Assembly (NCBI GenBank): GCA_024710825.1
Contig: JANJUA010000153.1
Span: 1 to 5,726 of the forward strand
DNA from: Solirubrobacteraceae bacterium
GTDB taxonomy: Bacteria > Actinomycetota > Thermoleophilia > Solirubrobacterales > Solirubrobacteraceae
Length of the DNA: 5,726 nucleotides
Reading direction: 5' to 3'
Under the pieces are notes generated by a model that saw nothing but the letters and a program-made list of their open reading frames with translations, made no database searches and was not told the DNA's origin. This document shows, piece by piece, positions 1-4,829 of this stretch (the first letter of the stretch is position 1; every line of letters begins with the position of its first letter). A program made the translations under genes and the position numbers.

Positions 1-260
1 ACGAGCTGCGCTTCGTGCAGCTCACACCGCCCGGCTCCGCCTGCTCGATCGCGCTGGGCGACGGCATCTCCGACATGGAGCCGGGGAGCCTGAAGGGCCT
101 TCAGCTCGTCGTCGCCGACATCGAGGCGGCGTGGGCGCACCTGCGCGACGCGGGCGCCGAGGTGAGCGACGTGGAGGACCTCCCGTGGGGCCGATTCGTG
201 CACTTCAGCGACCCGGACGGCAACGGCTGGTCCGTGCAGGAGATCCCGGCCCGGCCGTAA
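1..260 (+). CDS. VOC (glyoxalase/bleomycin-resistance fold) protein, C-terminal part, cut by left edge
   Basis: The reading frame is open from the left edge (first full codon at base 3) to TAA at 258-260, giving 85 visible residues. The start lies outside the window, so the GTG at 15 is internal. Two pieces are typical of the vicinal-oxygen-chelate superfamily: a PPGS-containing strand pair near the start of the visible part, and GLQLVVADIEAAW followed by PWGRFVHFSDPDGNGW near the end. This corresponds to the second beta-alpha-beta-beta-beta module of a protein usually 120-150 aa long. Members bind a metal or a small hydrophobic ligand and act as glyoxalases, dioxygenases, isomerases or antibiotic-binding proteins; nothing here fixes the substrate. 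After DPDGN the position that often carries the metal-binding Glu appears to be Ser (GWSVQ), so metal catalysis is doubtful. It ends 7 bases from the convergent gene's stop. Confidence 0.85.
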   Translation, partial: ELRFVQLTPPGSACSIALGDGISDMEPGSLKGLQLVVADIEAAWAHLRDAGAEVSDVEDLPWGRFVHFSDPDGNGWSVQEIPARP

Positions 261-267
261 AGGCGGG

Positions 268-735
268 TCAGGCAGCGCGCCGGTAGGTCAGTCCGAAGTC
301 GAGCTGCCACGCCTCGCCGTCCGGGGACGTCTCCCAGCGGCCGTCGATCGTGTCGCCGTCGGGCGCGAGCGTGCCGACGTAGCGCTGGTGGAACGCCAGC
401 GGCGTGAAGTCAGGCGTCTGGCGCAGCAGCGTCCAGCGGCCGCCGGCGAACGTCATCGCATAGACGCGGGCGACGCCGCGCGAGTCGAAGTAGTGCTGCG
501 TGAAGGCGTCGCCGTCGGGGCTCGGCCCGATCAGGCAGAGCCCCTCCGGGGCGTCGGGGTGCGGGACCGAGGAGCGTTGCTCGAGGAAGGCGCCGCCAAG
601 CGTCCAGGCGAGCGTCATCCGGCCTCGGATGTCGCTCGGCGGGGCGCCGGGAAACGCGGCCTCGATGCTCCACTCGCCCGCCAGCGGCGCGAACCGCGCG
701 TGCAGCGCGTCCCGGCCGGCCTCGTCCGTCGTCAT
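268..735 (-). CDS. DUF1579-like small beta-barrel protein, 155 aa
   Basis: This is a cytosolic 155-aa protein with no signal peptide or membrane segment. It shows a pattern I know from uncharacterised actinobacterial proteins related to DUF1579: FAPLAGEW at residues 15-22, a LGGAFLEQRS strand at 46-55, QHYFDSRGV at 80-88, TLLRQTPDFTPL at 102-113 and DGRWETSPDG at 131-140. The role is unknown; the fold is expected to be a small lipocalin-like or nitrobindin-like beta barrel. The ATG at 735 is chosen because AAGGAG lies 6 bases before it. A longer upstream reading of the frame runs into the VOC gene and is Arg/Ser-rich nonsense. It follows the VOC gene on the same strand after a 70-base gap, so the two are probably co-transcribed. 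The family assignment is from memory of the motif pattern. Confidence 0.8.
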   Translation of the reverse strand: MTTDEAGRDALHARFAPLAGEWSIEAAFPGAPPSDIRGRMTLAWTLGGAFLEQRSSVPHPDAPEGLCLIGPSPDGDAFTQHYFDSRGVARVYAMTFAGGRWTLLRQTPDFTPLAFHQRYVGTLAPDGDTIDGRWETSPDGEAWQLDFGLTYRRAA

Positions 736-741
736 GGCATG

Positions 742-747
742 CTCCTT
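742..747 (-). promoter_or_regulatory. Shine-Dalgarno site for the 155-aa gene
   Basis: On the minus strand this reads AAGGAG, 6 bases before the ATG at 735. It is the only near-consensus ribosome binding site at a well-supported start in this window. It decides the start in favour of 735 over upstream in-frame codons, and suits an internal gene of an operon that cannot use leaderless initiation. Confidence 0.75.
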
Positions 748-805
748 CGTCCGGTTCGTCCGTCGGCTGCCCGGCGCGGACGGCCACGCGGGCCGAGCTC
801 TCCGC

Positions 806-1207
806 CTACTGGTCGACCTGGACGACGGCGATGTGGTTGCCGTCCGGGTCGCGGAGCATGAACAGCAGCGGCGCGCCGGGCGCGGTGGCCGGCGCCGCAT
901 CGAGGTCGATGCCGCCGATGGCGCTCAGGCGCGCGTGCTCGCCGTGGACGTCGGCGGTCTCGACGCCGATGCCGCCGCCGCCGGGCTCGTTGCCCATCGG
1001 CGGGTTGAGCGCCAGCCGGGCGGTCGAGCCGGGCGGCGCGACCTCGACCCAGCGGTGGTCGCCCTGCTCGCCGAAGCGGACGTCGGCGCGCAGCTCGAAG
1101 CCGAGCTTCTCGACGTAGAACGCGATCGCCGCGTCCTGGTCGGCGACGGTGAACATCGCCACGCCGAGGTTCGTGATGGTGGTGGGGGCCTGCGTGAGAT
1201 CGCTCAT
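806..1207 (-). CDS. VOC family (glyoxalase/bleomycin-resistance fold) protein, 133 aa
   Basis: This is a complete single-domain VOC protein of the usual length. Residues 13-40 (NLGVAMFTVADQDAAIAFYV, then EKLGFELR) form the first module with the typical FYxEKLGF turn. HRWVEVAPPGS at 51-61 and RLAL at 64-67 are its strands. GIGVETADVHGEHARL at 79-94 opens the second module, and DPDGNHIAVVQ at 120-130 is the signature end. The position after DPDGNxI that normally supplies a metal-binding Glu is Ala127, so a metal-dependent glyoxalase role is unlikely; ligand binding or another role is possible. ATG 1207 is preferred over the ATG at 1255 because the extra 16 residues do not resemble a VOC N-terminus and would run into the divergent promoter region. 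A G-run just before the ATG is only a weak ribosome site. It is the first gene of a likely two-gene minus-strand unit. Confidence 0.88.
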   Translation of the reverse strand: MSDLTQAPTTITNLGVAMFTVADQDAAIAFYVEKLGFELRADVRFGEQGDHRWVEVAPPGSTARLALNPPMGNEPGGGGIGVETADVHGEHARLSAIGGIDLDAAPATAPGAPLLFMLRDPDGNHIAVVQVDQ

Positions 1208-1236
1208 GCCCCCCAGACAGACCGGGCGGCGGAAAC

Positions 1237-1252
1237 TCATCGCGATCGATGA
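1237..1252. promoter_or_regulatory. Inverted repeat in the divergent promoter region (possible operator)
   Basis: TCATCG (1237-1242) and CGATGA (1247-1252) are perfect inverted 6-base arms around CGAT. The dyad lies 30 bases upstream of the VOC start at 1207 and 35 bases upstream of the -10 at 1287 that serves the divergent gene. A regulator binding here could act on both genes. Short dyads of this kind are common by chance, so function is only inferred from position. Confidence 0.3.
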
Positions 1253-1286
1253 CAAACCAAGCGGCGCGACGGGCCCCGTCCATGGC

Positions 1287-1292
1287 TAGGCT
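1287..1292 (+). promoter_or_regulatory. -10 element (TAGGCT) for leaderless start at 1300
   Basis: TAGGCT matches TANNNT and is followed by exactly 7 bases, then GTG at 1300. That GTG is in frame with the unknown gene. This is the geometry expected when transcription starts at, or next to, the first base of the start codon. No convincing -35 is seen at normal spacing. Confidence 0.5.
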
Positions 1293-1299
1293 CGCGCCG

Positions 1300-1875
1300 G
1301 TGGGTCACTCGTCCATCACCGTGCGCCCGGGTCACTCCGGTGACGAGACCACCATCGAGGTACGGGGCTGGCCTGGCCACGTCGACCACGGCTGGGTGGT
1401 GTACACACCGGAGCACGTACCTGCTCGCATGCGGCACGACGCCGACTGGAACCGCGGAGACGTCACGGCACGTGCCCGGCGGCTCGCCAAGCGGATCGGC
1501 CGGTCGAGCGGCTCCGAGAAGGGGCGGGTGATCACCGCGTACGGCTGGCACCGGTTCACAAGCGATGTGGCACTCGCGGAACTGCTGCTGCACGTCGAGC
1601 ACAACCGTCCGCTGATGATCGTCCGCTTCAGCTCGTCCACCGACATGATCGAGGCAGAGCGCTACGCGGTACGGTCGCTGCTCGTCGCCTGCGCCGTGGA
1701 CATCGCCGAGGAGCTACGGGACACAGCCGGGATCGACCACGGCTGGCTCGATTGGCGCGTGCCCGAATCGCTCGTACGTGATGTCCTCGCCACCGCGCCC
1801 GGGTTTGCACCGCAGACGAAAGTCGCACGGCGCCGACGACGACGCGGGGCGGACGTCGTCCTGCGAAGGCGTTAG
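1300..1875 (+). CDS. Hypothetical basic protein, 191 aa, unrecognised
   Basis: I do not recognise this protein. Codons are G/C-ending through most of the frame, which supports real coding, but there are more A- or T-ending codons (GTA, CTA, ACA, GCA, CCT, CGT) than in the neighbours, especially near the 3' end. The N-terminal half is rich in His, Trp and Gly (WPGHVDHGWVVY, YGWHRF). The middle has a hydrophobic stretch (ALAELLLHVEH, RPLMIVRFSSS) and a likely helix (ERYAVRSLLVACAVDIAEEL). The C-terminus is very basic (ARRRRRRG and a final LRRR), which could contact nucleic acid. It has no signal peptide or clear membrane segment. I choose GTG 1300 because a TAGGCT -10 sits 7 bases upstream. An in-frame ATG at 1249 would give 208 aa but lacks a ribosome site and overlaps the dyad. 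The composition suggests later acquisition. Confidence 0.6.
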   Translation: MGHSSITVRPGHSGDETTIEVRGWPGHVDHGWVVYTPEHVPARMRHDADWNRGDVTARARRLAKRIGRSSGSEKGRVITAYGWHRFTSDVALAELLLHVEHNRPLMIVRFSSSTDMIEAERYAVRSLLVACAVDIAEELRDTAGIDHGWLDWRVPESLVRDVLATAPGFAPQTKVARRRRRRGADVVLRRR

Positions 1876-2099
1876 AAGCTCGACGGCAACCGGCGCTCGG
1901 CGTCCTGAGCTGCGGGCCAGTTCTCGAGTGCCGCGCTCGCGTACTCCGCGCCCGAGTCCGACATGGAGCTACGAGCTTCCTCGAGGCCACCCAGCCCAGC
2001 GCCCGCAGGGTCGGCATCCTTCGTGGATCCGACGCTCAACGGGGAGGACATGATCTTGGTGAGAAGCAGTCGCATCATGAGCATGCAGTCCGAGCGCAC
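1872..2099 (-). CDS. Possible small hypothetical protein, 75 aa (weak)
   Basis: This minus-strand frame runs from GTG 2099 to TAA at 1872-1874, whose bases overlap the TAG stop of the convergent unknown gene. About 63 of 75 codons end in G or C by hand count, which favours coding over a shadow frame. The product after an initial Met/Leu-rich stretch is Ala-, Ser- and Glu-rich (GGLEEARSSMSDSGAEYASA) with no recognisable domain. Alternative starts are the ATGs within codons 6-17. No ribosome site or clear -10 is seen, and the surrounding DNA is unusually AT-rich. It could be a real small gene, a gene remnant or chance. Confidence 0.25.
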   Translation of the reverse strand: MRSDCMLMMRLLLTKIMSSPLSVGSTKDADPAGAGLGGLEEARSSMSDSGAEYASAALENWPAAQDAERRLPSSF

Positions 2100-2274
2100 C
2101 AGCGGTGTCGGTGGAAGTATGCCCCAAGTCGAGATGCGTTACAGCCATTGCAGGCCAAGGGCATCCCGATCCGCGGCAATCCTGCCCCGGTCCGGGTCAT
2201 GCGAGAGAGGAACATAGAGGCCTCGATCTGCGCTCCCCGGGAACGGCCGGTCGGAGGGCTGCGAGACTGGTCGG
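1876..2274. other. AT-richer stretch between genes, no recognised gene
   Basis: About 400 bases separate the unknown gene and the L,D-transpeptidase. By hand count 1861-2220 is about 65% G+C (233 of 360), with 2041-2160 near 58%. Two 60-base lines inside the next gene (2341-2400 and 2581-2640) are 88% and 80%. I see no tRNA, inverted-repeat ends, transposase motif or tandem repeat. The only coding candidate is the weak minus-strand ORF 1872-2099. An SD-like GGGGAGG at 2041-2047 precedes ATG 2050 by only 2 bases, and that frame makes an unconvincing 55-aa peptide. The stretch may be a degraded insertion or a long regulatory region. Confidence 0.5.
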
Positions 2275-3021
2275 ATGCGGCGCGCCGTCGTGTCTGCGCT
2301 CCTCGCGGCGCTCGTCCCCACCCTCGCGGCGTGCGGCGGCGACGCCGAGCGCCGGCCCACCGCACCGCCGGCCGCCCGGGCTCCGGCCCCGCCGACGACC
2401 CTCGACACCGCCCCCACCGCCGCGCGCCCGGCCGGCGACCCGGTCGCGCGCGTCGTGCGCCCGACCACCCTCCACGTGCGCCCCGCGGGCCGGGTCGTCG
2501 CGCGGCTGACCCGCCGAACCGAGTTCGGGTCCTCTCGCCACCTGCCGGTCGTGCGGCGCCGAGGGGGCTGGCTCGCGGTCGTCGCCACCCAGCGGCCCAA
2601 CGGGCGCCTCGGGTGGATCCGGGCGGCCGACGTGCGCCTGAGCCGGGCGCCGCACCGCGCGGTCGTCGACCTCTCGAAGCGAGAGCTGCGGGTCCTCGAG
2701 AGCGGTCGGACCGTGCTGCGCATGCGCGTCGGCATCGGTGCGCCCGCGACCCCCACGCCGACCGGCCGCTTCGCCCTGACCGACGCGATCGTCCCCACCG
2801 CCGGCTCGCCCTACGGCTGCTGCGCCCTCGCGCTCTCCGGTCACCAGCCGAACGTGCCGCAGGGCTGGGCGGGCGGCGACCGACTCGCGGTCCACGGCAC
2901 CGACGAGCCGAGCAGCATCGGCCGCGCCGCCAGCCACGGCTGCCTGCGAGCCAGCGACCGCGATCTGCGACGTCTCATGCGGGTCATCGAGCTCGGCTCG
3001 CTCGTCGTGATCCGCCGCTGA
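2275..3021 (+). CDS. L,D-transpeptidase (YkuD) lipoprotein with SH3-like domain, 248 aa
   Basis: This enzyme is expected to form 3-3 cross-links in peptidoglycan, or to attach proteins to it, outside the cytoplasmic membrane. Residues 1-20 are a lipoprotein signal: RR, a hydrophobic core, and lipobox LAAC with lipidated Cys20. Residues 21-55 form a Pro/Ala/Thr-rich linker. Residues about 56-122 look like a bacterial SH3-like domain (VRPTTLHVRP, GGWLAVVAT, GRLGWIRAADVRL). The YkuD domain fills 127-248: the strand AVVDLSKRELRVLESG, the TPTG turn at 161-164, His207-Gly208, and the catalytic SHGCLR at 220-225 with Cys223 as nucleophile. The domain is complete. The start fits the signal peptide, but no ribosome site is at normal distance (GGAGGG is 16 bases upstream). 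A weak -10-like GAGACT 6 bases before the ATG suggests leaderless transcription. A strong hairpin follows the stop, so the gene is probably monocistronic. Confidence 0.93.
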   Translation: MRRAVVSALLAALVPTLAACGGDAERRPTAPPAARAPAPPTTLDTAPTAARPAGDPVARVVRPTTLHVRPAGRVVARLTRRTEFGSSRHLPVVRRRGGWLAVVATQRPNGRLGWIRAADVRLSRAPHRAVVDLSKRELRVLESGRTVLRMRVGIGAPATPTPTGRFALTDAIVPTAGSPYGCCALALSGHQPNVPQGWAGGDRLAVHGTDEPSSIGRAASHGCLRASDRDLRRLMRVIELGSLVVIRR

Positions 3022-3029
3022 GGCGCGCT

Positions 3030-3062
3030 CGCTGGGCAGCCCCAGCGGCCGCGACGCGCGGC
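3030..3062 (+). terminator. Tandem GC-rich hairpins after the L,D-transpeptidase
   Basis: CGCTGGG (3030-3036) pairs perfectly with CCCAGCG (3041-3047) across a 4-base loop, starting 8 bases after the stop. Immediately after it GCCGCG-type arms (3048-3053 with 3057-3062) can pair across the loop ACG. No T-tract follows, as is common for terminators in high-GC actinobacteria. It separates this gene from the transporter promoter. Exact pairing of the second stem should be checked by folding. Confidence 0.5.
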
Positions 3063-3073
3063 AGGCGAGGCGC

Positions 3074-3079
3074 TAGCGT
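3074..3079 (+). promoter_or_regulatory. -10 element (TAGCGT) upstream of the transporter remnant
   Basis: TAGCGT matches TANNNT and lies 22 bases before ATG 3102, which would leave a leader of about 15 bases. It sits directly after the tandem hairpins. No -35 is evident. It supports the view that ATG 3102 was the original start of the transporter, and that the promoter survived when the gene lost part of its 5' end. Confidence 0.35.
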
Positions 3080-3101
3080 GCCGTTCGCAGTCGCTCCACC
3101 C

Positions 3102-3240
3102 ATGACCACTCCAGCAGAACGCCGGTCGCCTGCTCACCATCTCGCTCGCGCTGTTCGTCGTCGGCTCCGTCGTCGCGGGGCTCGCCGACTCGCTGGAGCC
3201 GCTGATCGTCGGTCGCGCCATCCAGGGACTGAGCGGCGGA
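3102..3240 (+). pseudogene. Disrupted 5' end of the MFS transporter gene
   Basis: ATG 3102 opens a plausible N-terminus (MTTPAERR), but this frame then becomes Arg/His-rich nonsense. The transporter sequence is instead in another frame, entered at about 3121: GRLLTISLALFVVGSVVAGL, then LIVGRAIQGLSGG. That is the end of the loop 2-3 motif A followed by helices 3 and 4. The transporter frame is blocked upstream by TGA at 3103-3105 and has no ATG, GTG or TTG until 3241. So helices 1-2 and most of motif A, about 60-70 codons in relatives, are absent, and the start is out of frame with the rest. A deletion with length of 3n+2 between about 3120 and 3126 would explain this; an assembly error is the alternative. 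Confidence 0.6.
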
Positions 3241-4314
3241 GTGTTCCCGCTGGCGTTCGGCATCATCCGCGACGAGTTCCCGCGAGAGCGCGTCCCGACC
3301 GGCATCGCCCTGCTCGGCGCGATCGCCGCGATGGGCACCGGCATCGGACTGCCGCTCGGCGGCCTGCTGGCCGACGGACCCGGCTACCACTGGATCTTCT
3401 GGAGCGCCGCGATCATGGGCGTGGCGGCAACGCTCGCCACCCACTTCTTCGTGCCCGAGTCGCCCATCCGCACCCCCGGACGGGTCGACTTCGCCGGGGC
3501 CGGGATCCTGACCGCCGGCCTCTCGGCGCTGCTCGTCGGCATCTCCCGGGGCGGAGACTGGGGCTGGGCGGCTCCGTCGACCGTCGGGGTCATCGCGCTC
3601 GGGCTCGGCACGCTCGTCGCGTTCGGGCTCTTCGAGCGGCGCCGGCGCGACCCCCTCATCAACATGCGGACGTTCGCCCGCCGACCGGTGCTGACGACGA
3701 ACGTCTCCACGATCCTCATCGGCTCGACGATGGTCAGCACGATGATCCTCGTGCCGCAGCTCGCGCAGCTCCCGTCGGGCGGCGAGGTGGGCTTCGGCCT
3801 CTCCACGACCGAAGGCGGGCTGCTGCTCGTGCCCGCCAGCCTCATCTCGCTGCTCGTGGCCCCGATCGTCGGCCGCATCGGCGAGCGCCGCGGCTCCAAG
3901 CTCCCGTTCCTCGCCGGCTGCGTCGTGACCTCGTCCGGGCTGGCGCTGCTCGCGTTCGCCCACGGCTCGGTCGTGGAGGTCGTCCTCGGCTGCTGCCTCA
4001 TGGCCGCGGGCGCCGGCGCCACGCTCGCCGCCGTGCCGAACCTCGTCATCGTCGCCGTCGACCCCCGCGAGACGGGTGAGGCGATCGGGACGAACACCGT
4101 CATGCGCAACATCGGCTCGGCGATCGGCGCGCAGCTGGCGGGCAGCGTGATCGCCGGCCACGTGCTCGCCAACGGCCTCCCGTCCGACGAGGGGTTCACG
4201 ATCGCGTTCCTCATCGGGGCGGTCGGGGCCGGCGTCGCCGCCGTCGCCGTGCTCTTCATCCCCGGCAGCGTCCACCGCAGCCCGCGGGCGGGGACGGCGA
4301 GCGAGATGGCCTGA
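3241..4314 (+). CDS. DHA2-type MFS efflux transporter, 5'-truncated (probable pseudogene)
   Basis: The family exports drugs or other small molecules by proton antiport across the cytoplasmic membrane and normally has 14 helices and about 450-500 aa. From GTG 3241 only 357 aa can be made, starting inside helix 4. Motif C, GTGIGLPLGGLL, is at residues 32-43 (helix 5). Helices 6-14 follow, including FWSAAIMGVAATLATHFF, AGILTAGLSALLVGISRG, the DPLINMRTF loop after helix 8, TTEGGLLLVPASLISLLVAP, and the near-terminal GTNTVMRNIGSAIGAQLAGS typical of DHA2 proteins. Codon use is strong to the stop, so the loss at the 5' end is recent or artefactual. Without helices 1-3 and motif A it should not transport. 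GTG 3241 has no ribosome site and is merely the first available start. No TetR-type regulator lies beside it in the window. Confidence 0.85.
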   Translation: MFPLAFGIIRDEFPRERVPTGIALLGAIAAMGTGIGLPLGGLLADGPGYHWIFWSAAIMGVAATLATHFFVPESPIRTPGRVDFAGAGILTAGLSALLVGISRGGDWGWAAPSTVGVIALGLGTLVAFGLFERRRRDPLINMRTFARRPVLTTNVSTILIGSTMVSTMILVPQLAQLPSGGEVGFGLSTTEGGLLLVPASLISLLVAPIVGRIGERRGSKLPFLAGCVVTSSGLALLAFAHGSVVEVVLGCCLMAAGAGATLAAVPNLVIVAVDPRETGEAIGTNTVMRNIGSAIGAQLAGSVIAGHVLANGLPSDEGFTIAFLIGAVGAGVAAVAVLFIPGSVHRSPRAGTASEMA

Positions 4315-4326
4315 GAGCGCGCTCAG
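4311..4326. terminator. Possible shared hairpin between convergent genes
   Basis: CTGAG (4311-4315) and CTCAG (4322-4326) are inverted arms around AGCGCG, and GAGCGCGCTC (4315-4324) is itself a perfect palindrome. The hairpin spans both stop codons: TGA at 4312-4314 on plus, and TGA read from 4325-4323 on minus. It could end transcription from both sides. The stem is short and there is no T-tract, so the call is weak. Confidence 0.3.
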
Positions 4327-4721
4327 CCGCGACGCCTGGGCGCCAGCGGTCGACGGCGCTGGTCGATCGCGGCGAGCAGCCCCGGCGCGTCGCCGATGCG
4401 CAGGAACAGCTCGGTCCGGCCGGAGCCGTCCGCGGCGTCGAAGGCGATCGTGAGGCCCGTGTCGTCCGCGGCGATGTCGAGCTCGCGTGCGTCGCCGCCG
4501 TCCCAGGTGACGTCGACCACGGGGACGCCCATCGCGTAGGCGGCGAGCCGCTGCTGCGTCAGGGCGATGGCGCCGGCGGTGCCGCGCTTGCGCCCGCCGG
4601 CCACGGCGAGGGTGCCCGGGACGCCCTCGGCGATCAGCACCAGGCGCTCGCGGTCCATCTCCCCGCGGACGTCCGCGGGGAACTTCCCCTTCGAGAGCAG
4701 CAGTCGGGCGAGCAGTCCGAT
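4323..4721 (-). CDS. Hypothetical protein, about 132 aa, PH-like family suspected; likely ATC start
   Basis: The first ATG in frame is at 4658 (111 aa), but the coding pattern continues upstream without a stop: IGLLARLLLSKGKFPADV, then RGE, then MDRERLVLIAEGVPGTL. This resembles, from memory, uncharacterised actinobacterial proteins that begin MGLLxRLLLSKGxFP and continue with an EGLVLLEEG-type strand and a GAIALTxxRL strand. Here the last is GAIALTQQRLAAYA. The codon where Met is expected is ATC at 4719-4721; no ATG, GTG or TTG lies between it and 4658. A TACACT -10 ends 7 bases before this ATC, ideal for a leaderless start. So either ATC is used, or ATG mutated (or was misread) to ATC. The rest is a small beta-rich soluble protein ending in a basic tail (RRRPLAPRRRG). 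Function is unknown; a PH-like fold is only suspected. Confidence 0.65.
   Translation of the reverse strand: MGLLARLLLSKGKFPADVRGEMDRERLVLIAEGVPGTLAVAGGRKRGTAGAIALTQQRLAAYAMGVPVVDVTWDGGDARELDIAADDTGLTIAFDAADGSGRTELFLRIGDAPGLLAAIDQRRRPLAPRRRG
4660..4681. repeat. Perfect 22-base palindrome
   Basis: The core CCCCGCGGACGTCCGCGGGG (4661-4680) is extended by T at 4660 and A at 4681, giving a perfect 22-base palindrome with no loop. It begins 2 bases upstream of ATG 4658. If the gene starts at 4721 it lies inside the coding sequence and encodes FPADVRG. It could be a coincidence of GC-rich codons, or a binding site near an internal start. Confidence 0.45.
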
Positions 4722-4728
4722 GGCGCGA

Positions 4729-4734
4729 AGTGTA
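4729..4734 (-). promoter_or_regulatory. -10 element (TACACT) for the minus-strand hypothetical gene
   Basis: Read on the minus strand this is TACACT followed by 7 bases (TCGCGCC) and then ATC at 4721. The spacing equals that at 1287/1300 and 4790/4803. It therefore predicts a transcript starting at or beside the ATC codon and supports an N-terminus upstream of ATG 4658. No -35 is apparent. Confidence 0.5.
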
Positions 4735-4789
4735 GGTCGGCGAGCGCGCCTGCTCCTGGCCCTCGAGGGGCCGACCCGCGCCTGCCCCC

Positions 4790-4795
4790 TACCCT
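4790..4795 (+). promoter_or_regulatory. -10 element (TACCCT) for the DUF808 gene
   Basis: TACCCT is followed by 7 bases and then GTG at 4803. Transcription should begin near 4802-4803, giving the DUF808 gene either a leader of about 23 bases or a leaderless mini-ORF in front of it. It faces the minus-strand TACACT element about 55 bases away, so this is a compact divergent promoter pair. Confidence 0.45.
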
Positions 4796-4802
4796 TGCCG
4801 CC

Positions 4803-4825
4803 GTGGCGGCCACCACCTCCCAGCG

Positions 4826-4829
<4 letters not shown>
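4803..4829 (+). CDS. Possible leaderless 8-codon upstream ORF
   Basis: GTG GCG GCC ACC ACC TCC CAG CGA TGA encodes MAATTSQR. Its GTG sits 7 bases after the TACCCT -10, where a leaderless start would be. Its TGA overlaps the DUF808 ATG as ATGA (4826-4829). The DUF808 gene has no Shine-Dalgarno, so ribosomes finishing this peptide could re-initiate on it. No peptide function is proposed; the evidence is position and spacing only. Confidence 0.25.

Noticed and set aside
1208..1255. Sixteen-residue N-terminal extension of the 133-aa VOC protein from ATG 1255
   Set aside because: The extra residues do not resemble a VOC start. ATG 1207 places the first strand at the normal distance.
1249..1299. 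ATG 1249 as the start of the unknown gene
   Set aside because: It has no ribosome site and overlaps the dyad. GTG 1300 has a well-placed -10. The longer form cannot be fully excluded.
2041..2217. SD-like GGGGAGG before ATG 2050 and a 55-codon frame
   Set aside because: The 2-base spacing is too short for initiation, and the peptide is rich in rare AT-ending codons with no recognisable feature.
1876..2274. tRNA gene, small RNA, attachment site or insertion-sequence end in the gene-poor stretch
   Set aside because: I found no cloverleaf arms, no terminal inverted repeats and no target duplication by eye.
2148..4079. Very long plus-strand open frame of 643 codons
   Set aside because: The product is Arg/Pro/His-rich with no domain. 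It runs out of frame over the L,D-transpeptidase and the transporter, both of which have clear motifs. Long shadow frames are expected at this G+C.
3073..4275. 400-codon minus-strand open frame
   Set aside because: It is an Asp/Arg/Gly/His-rich shadow antisense to the transporter, with no motif.
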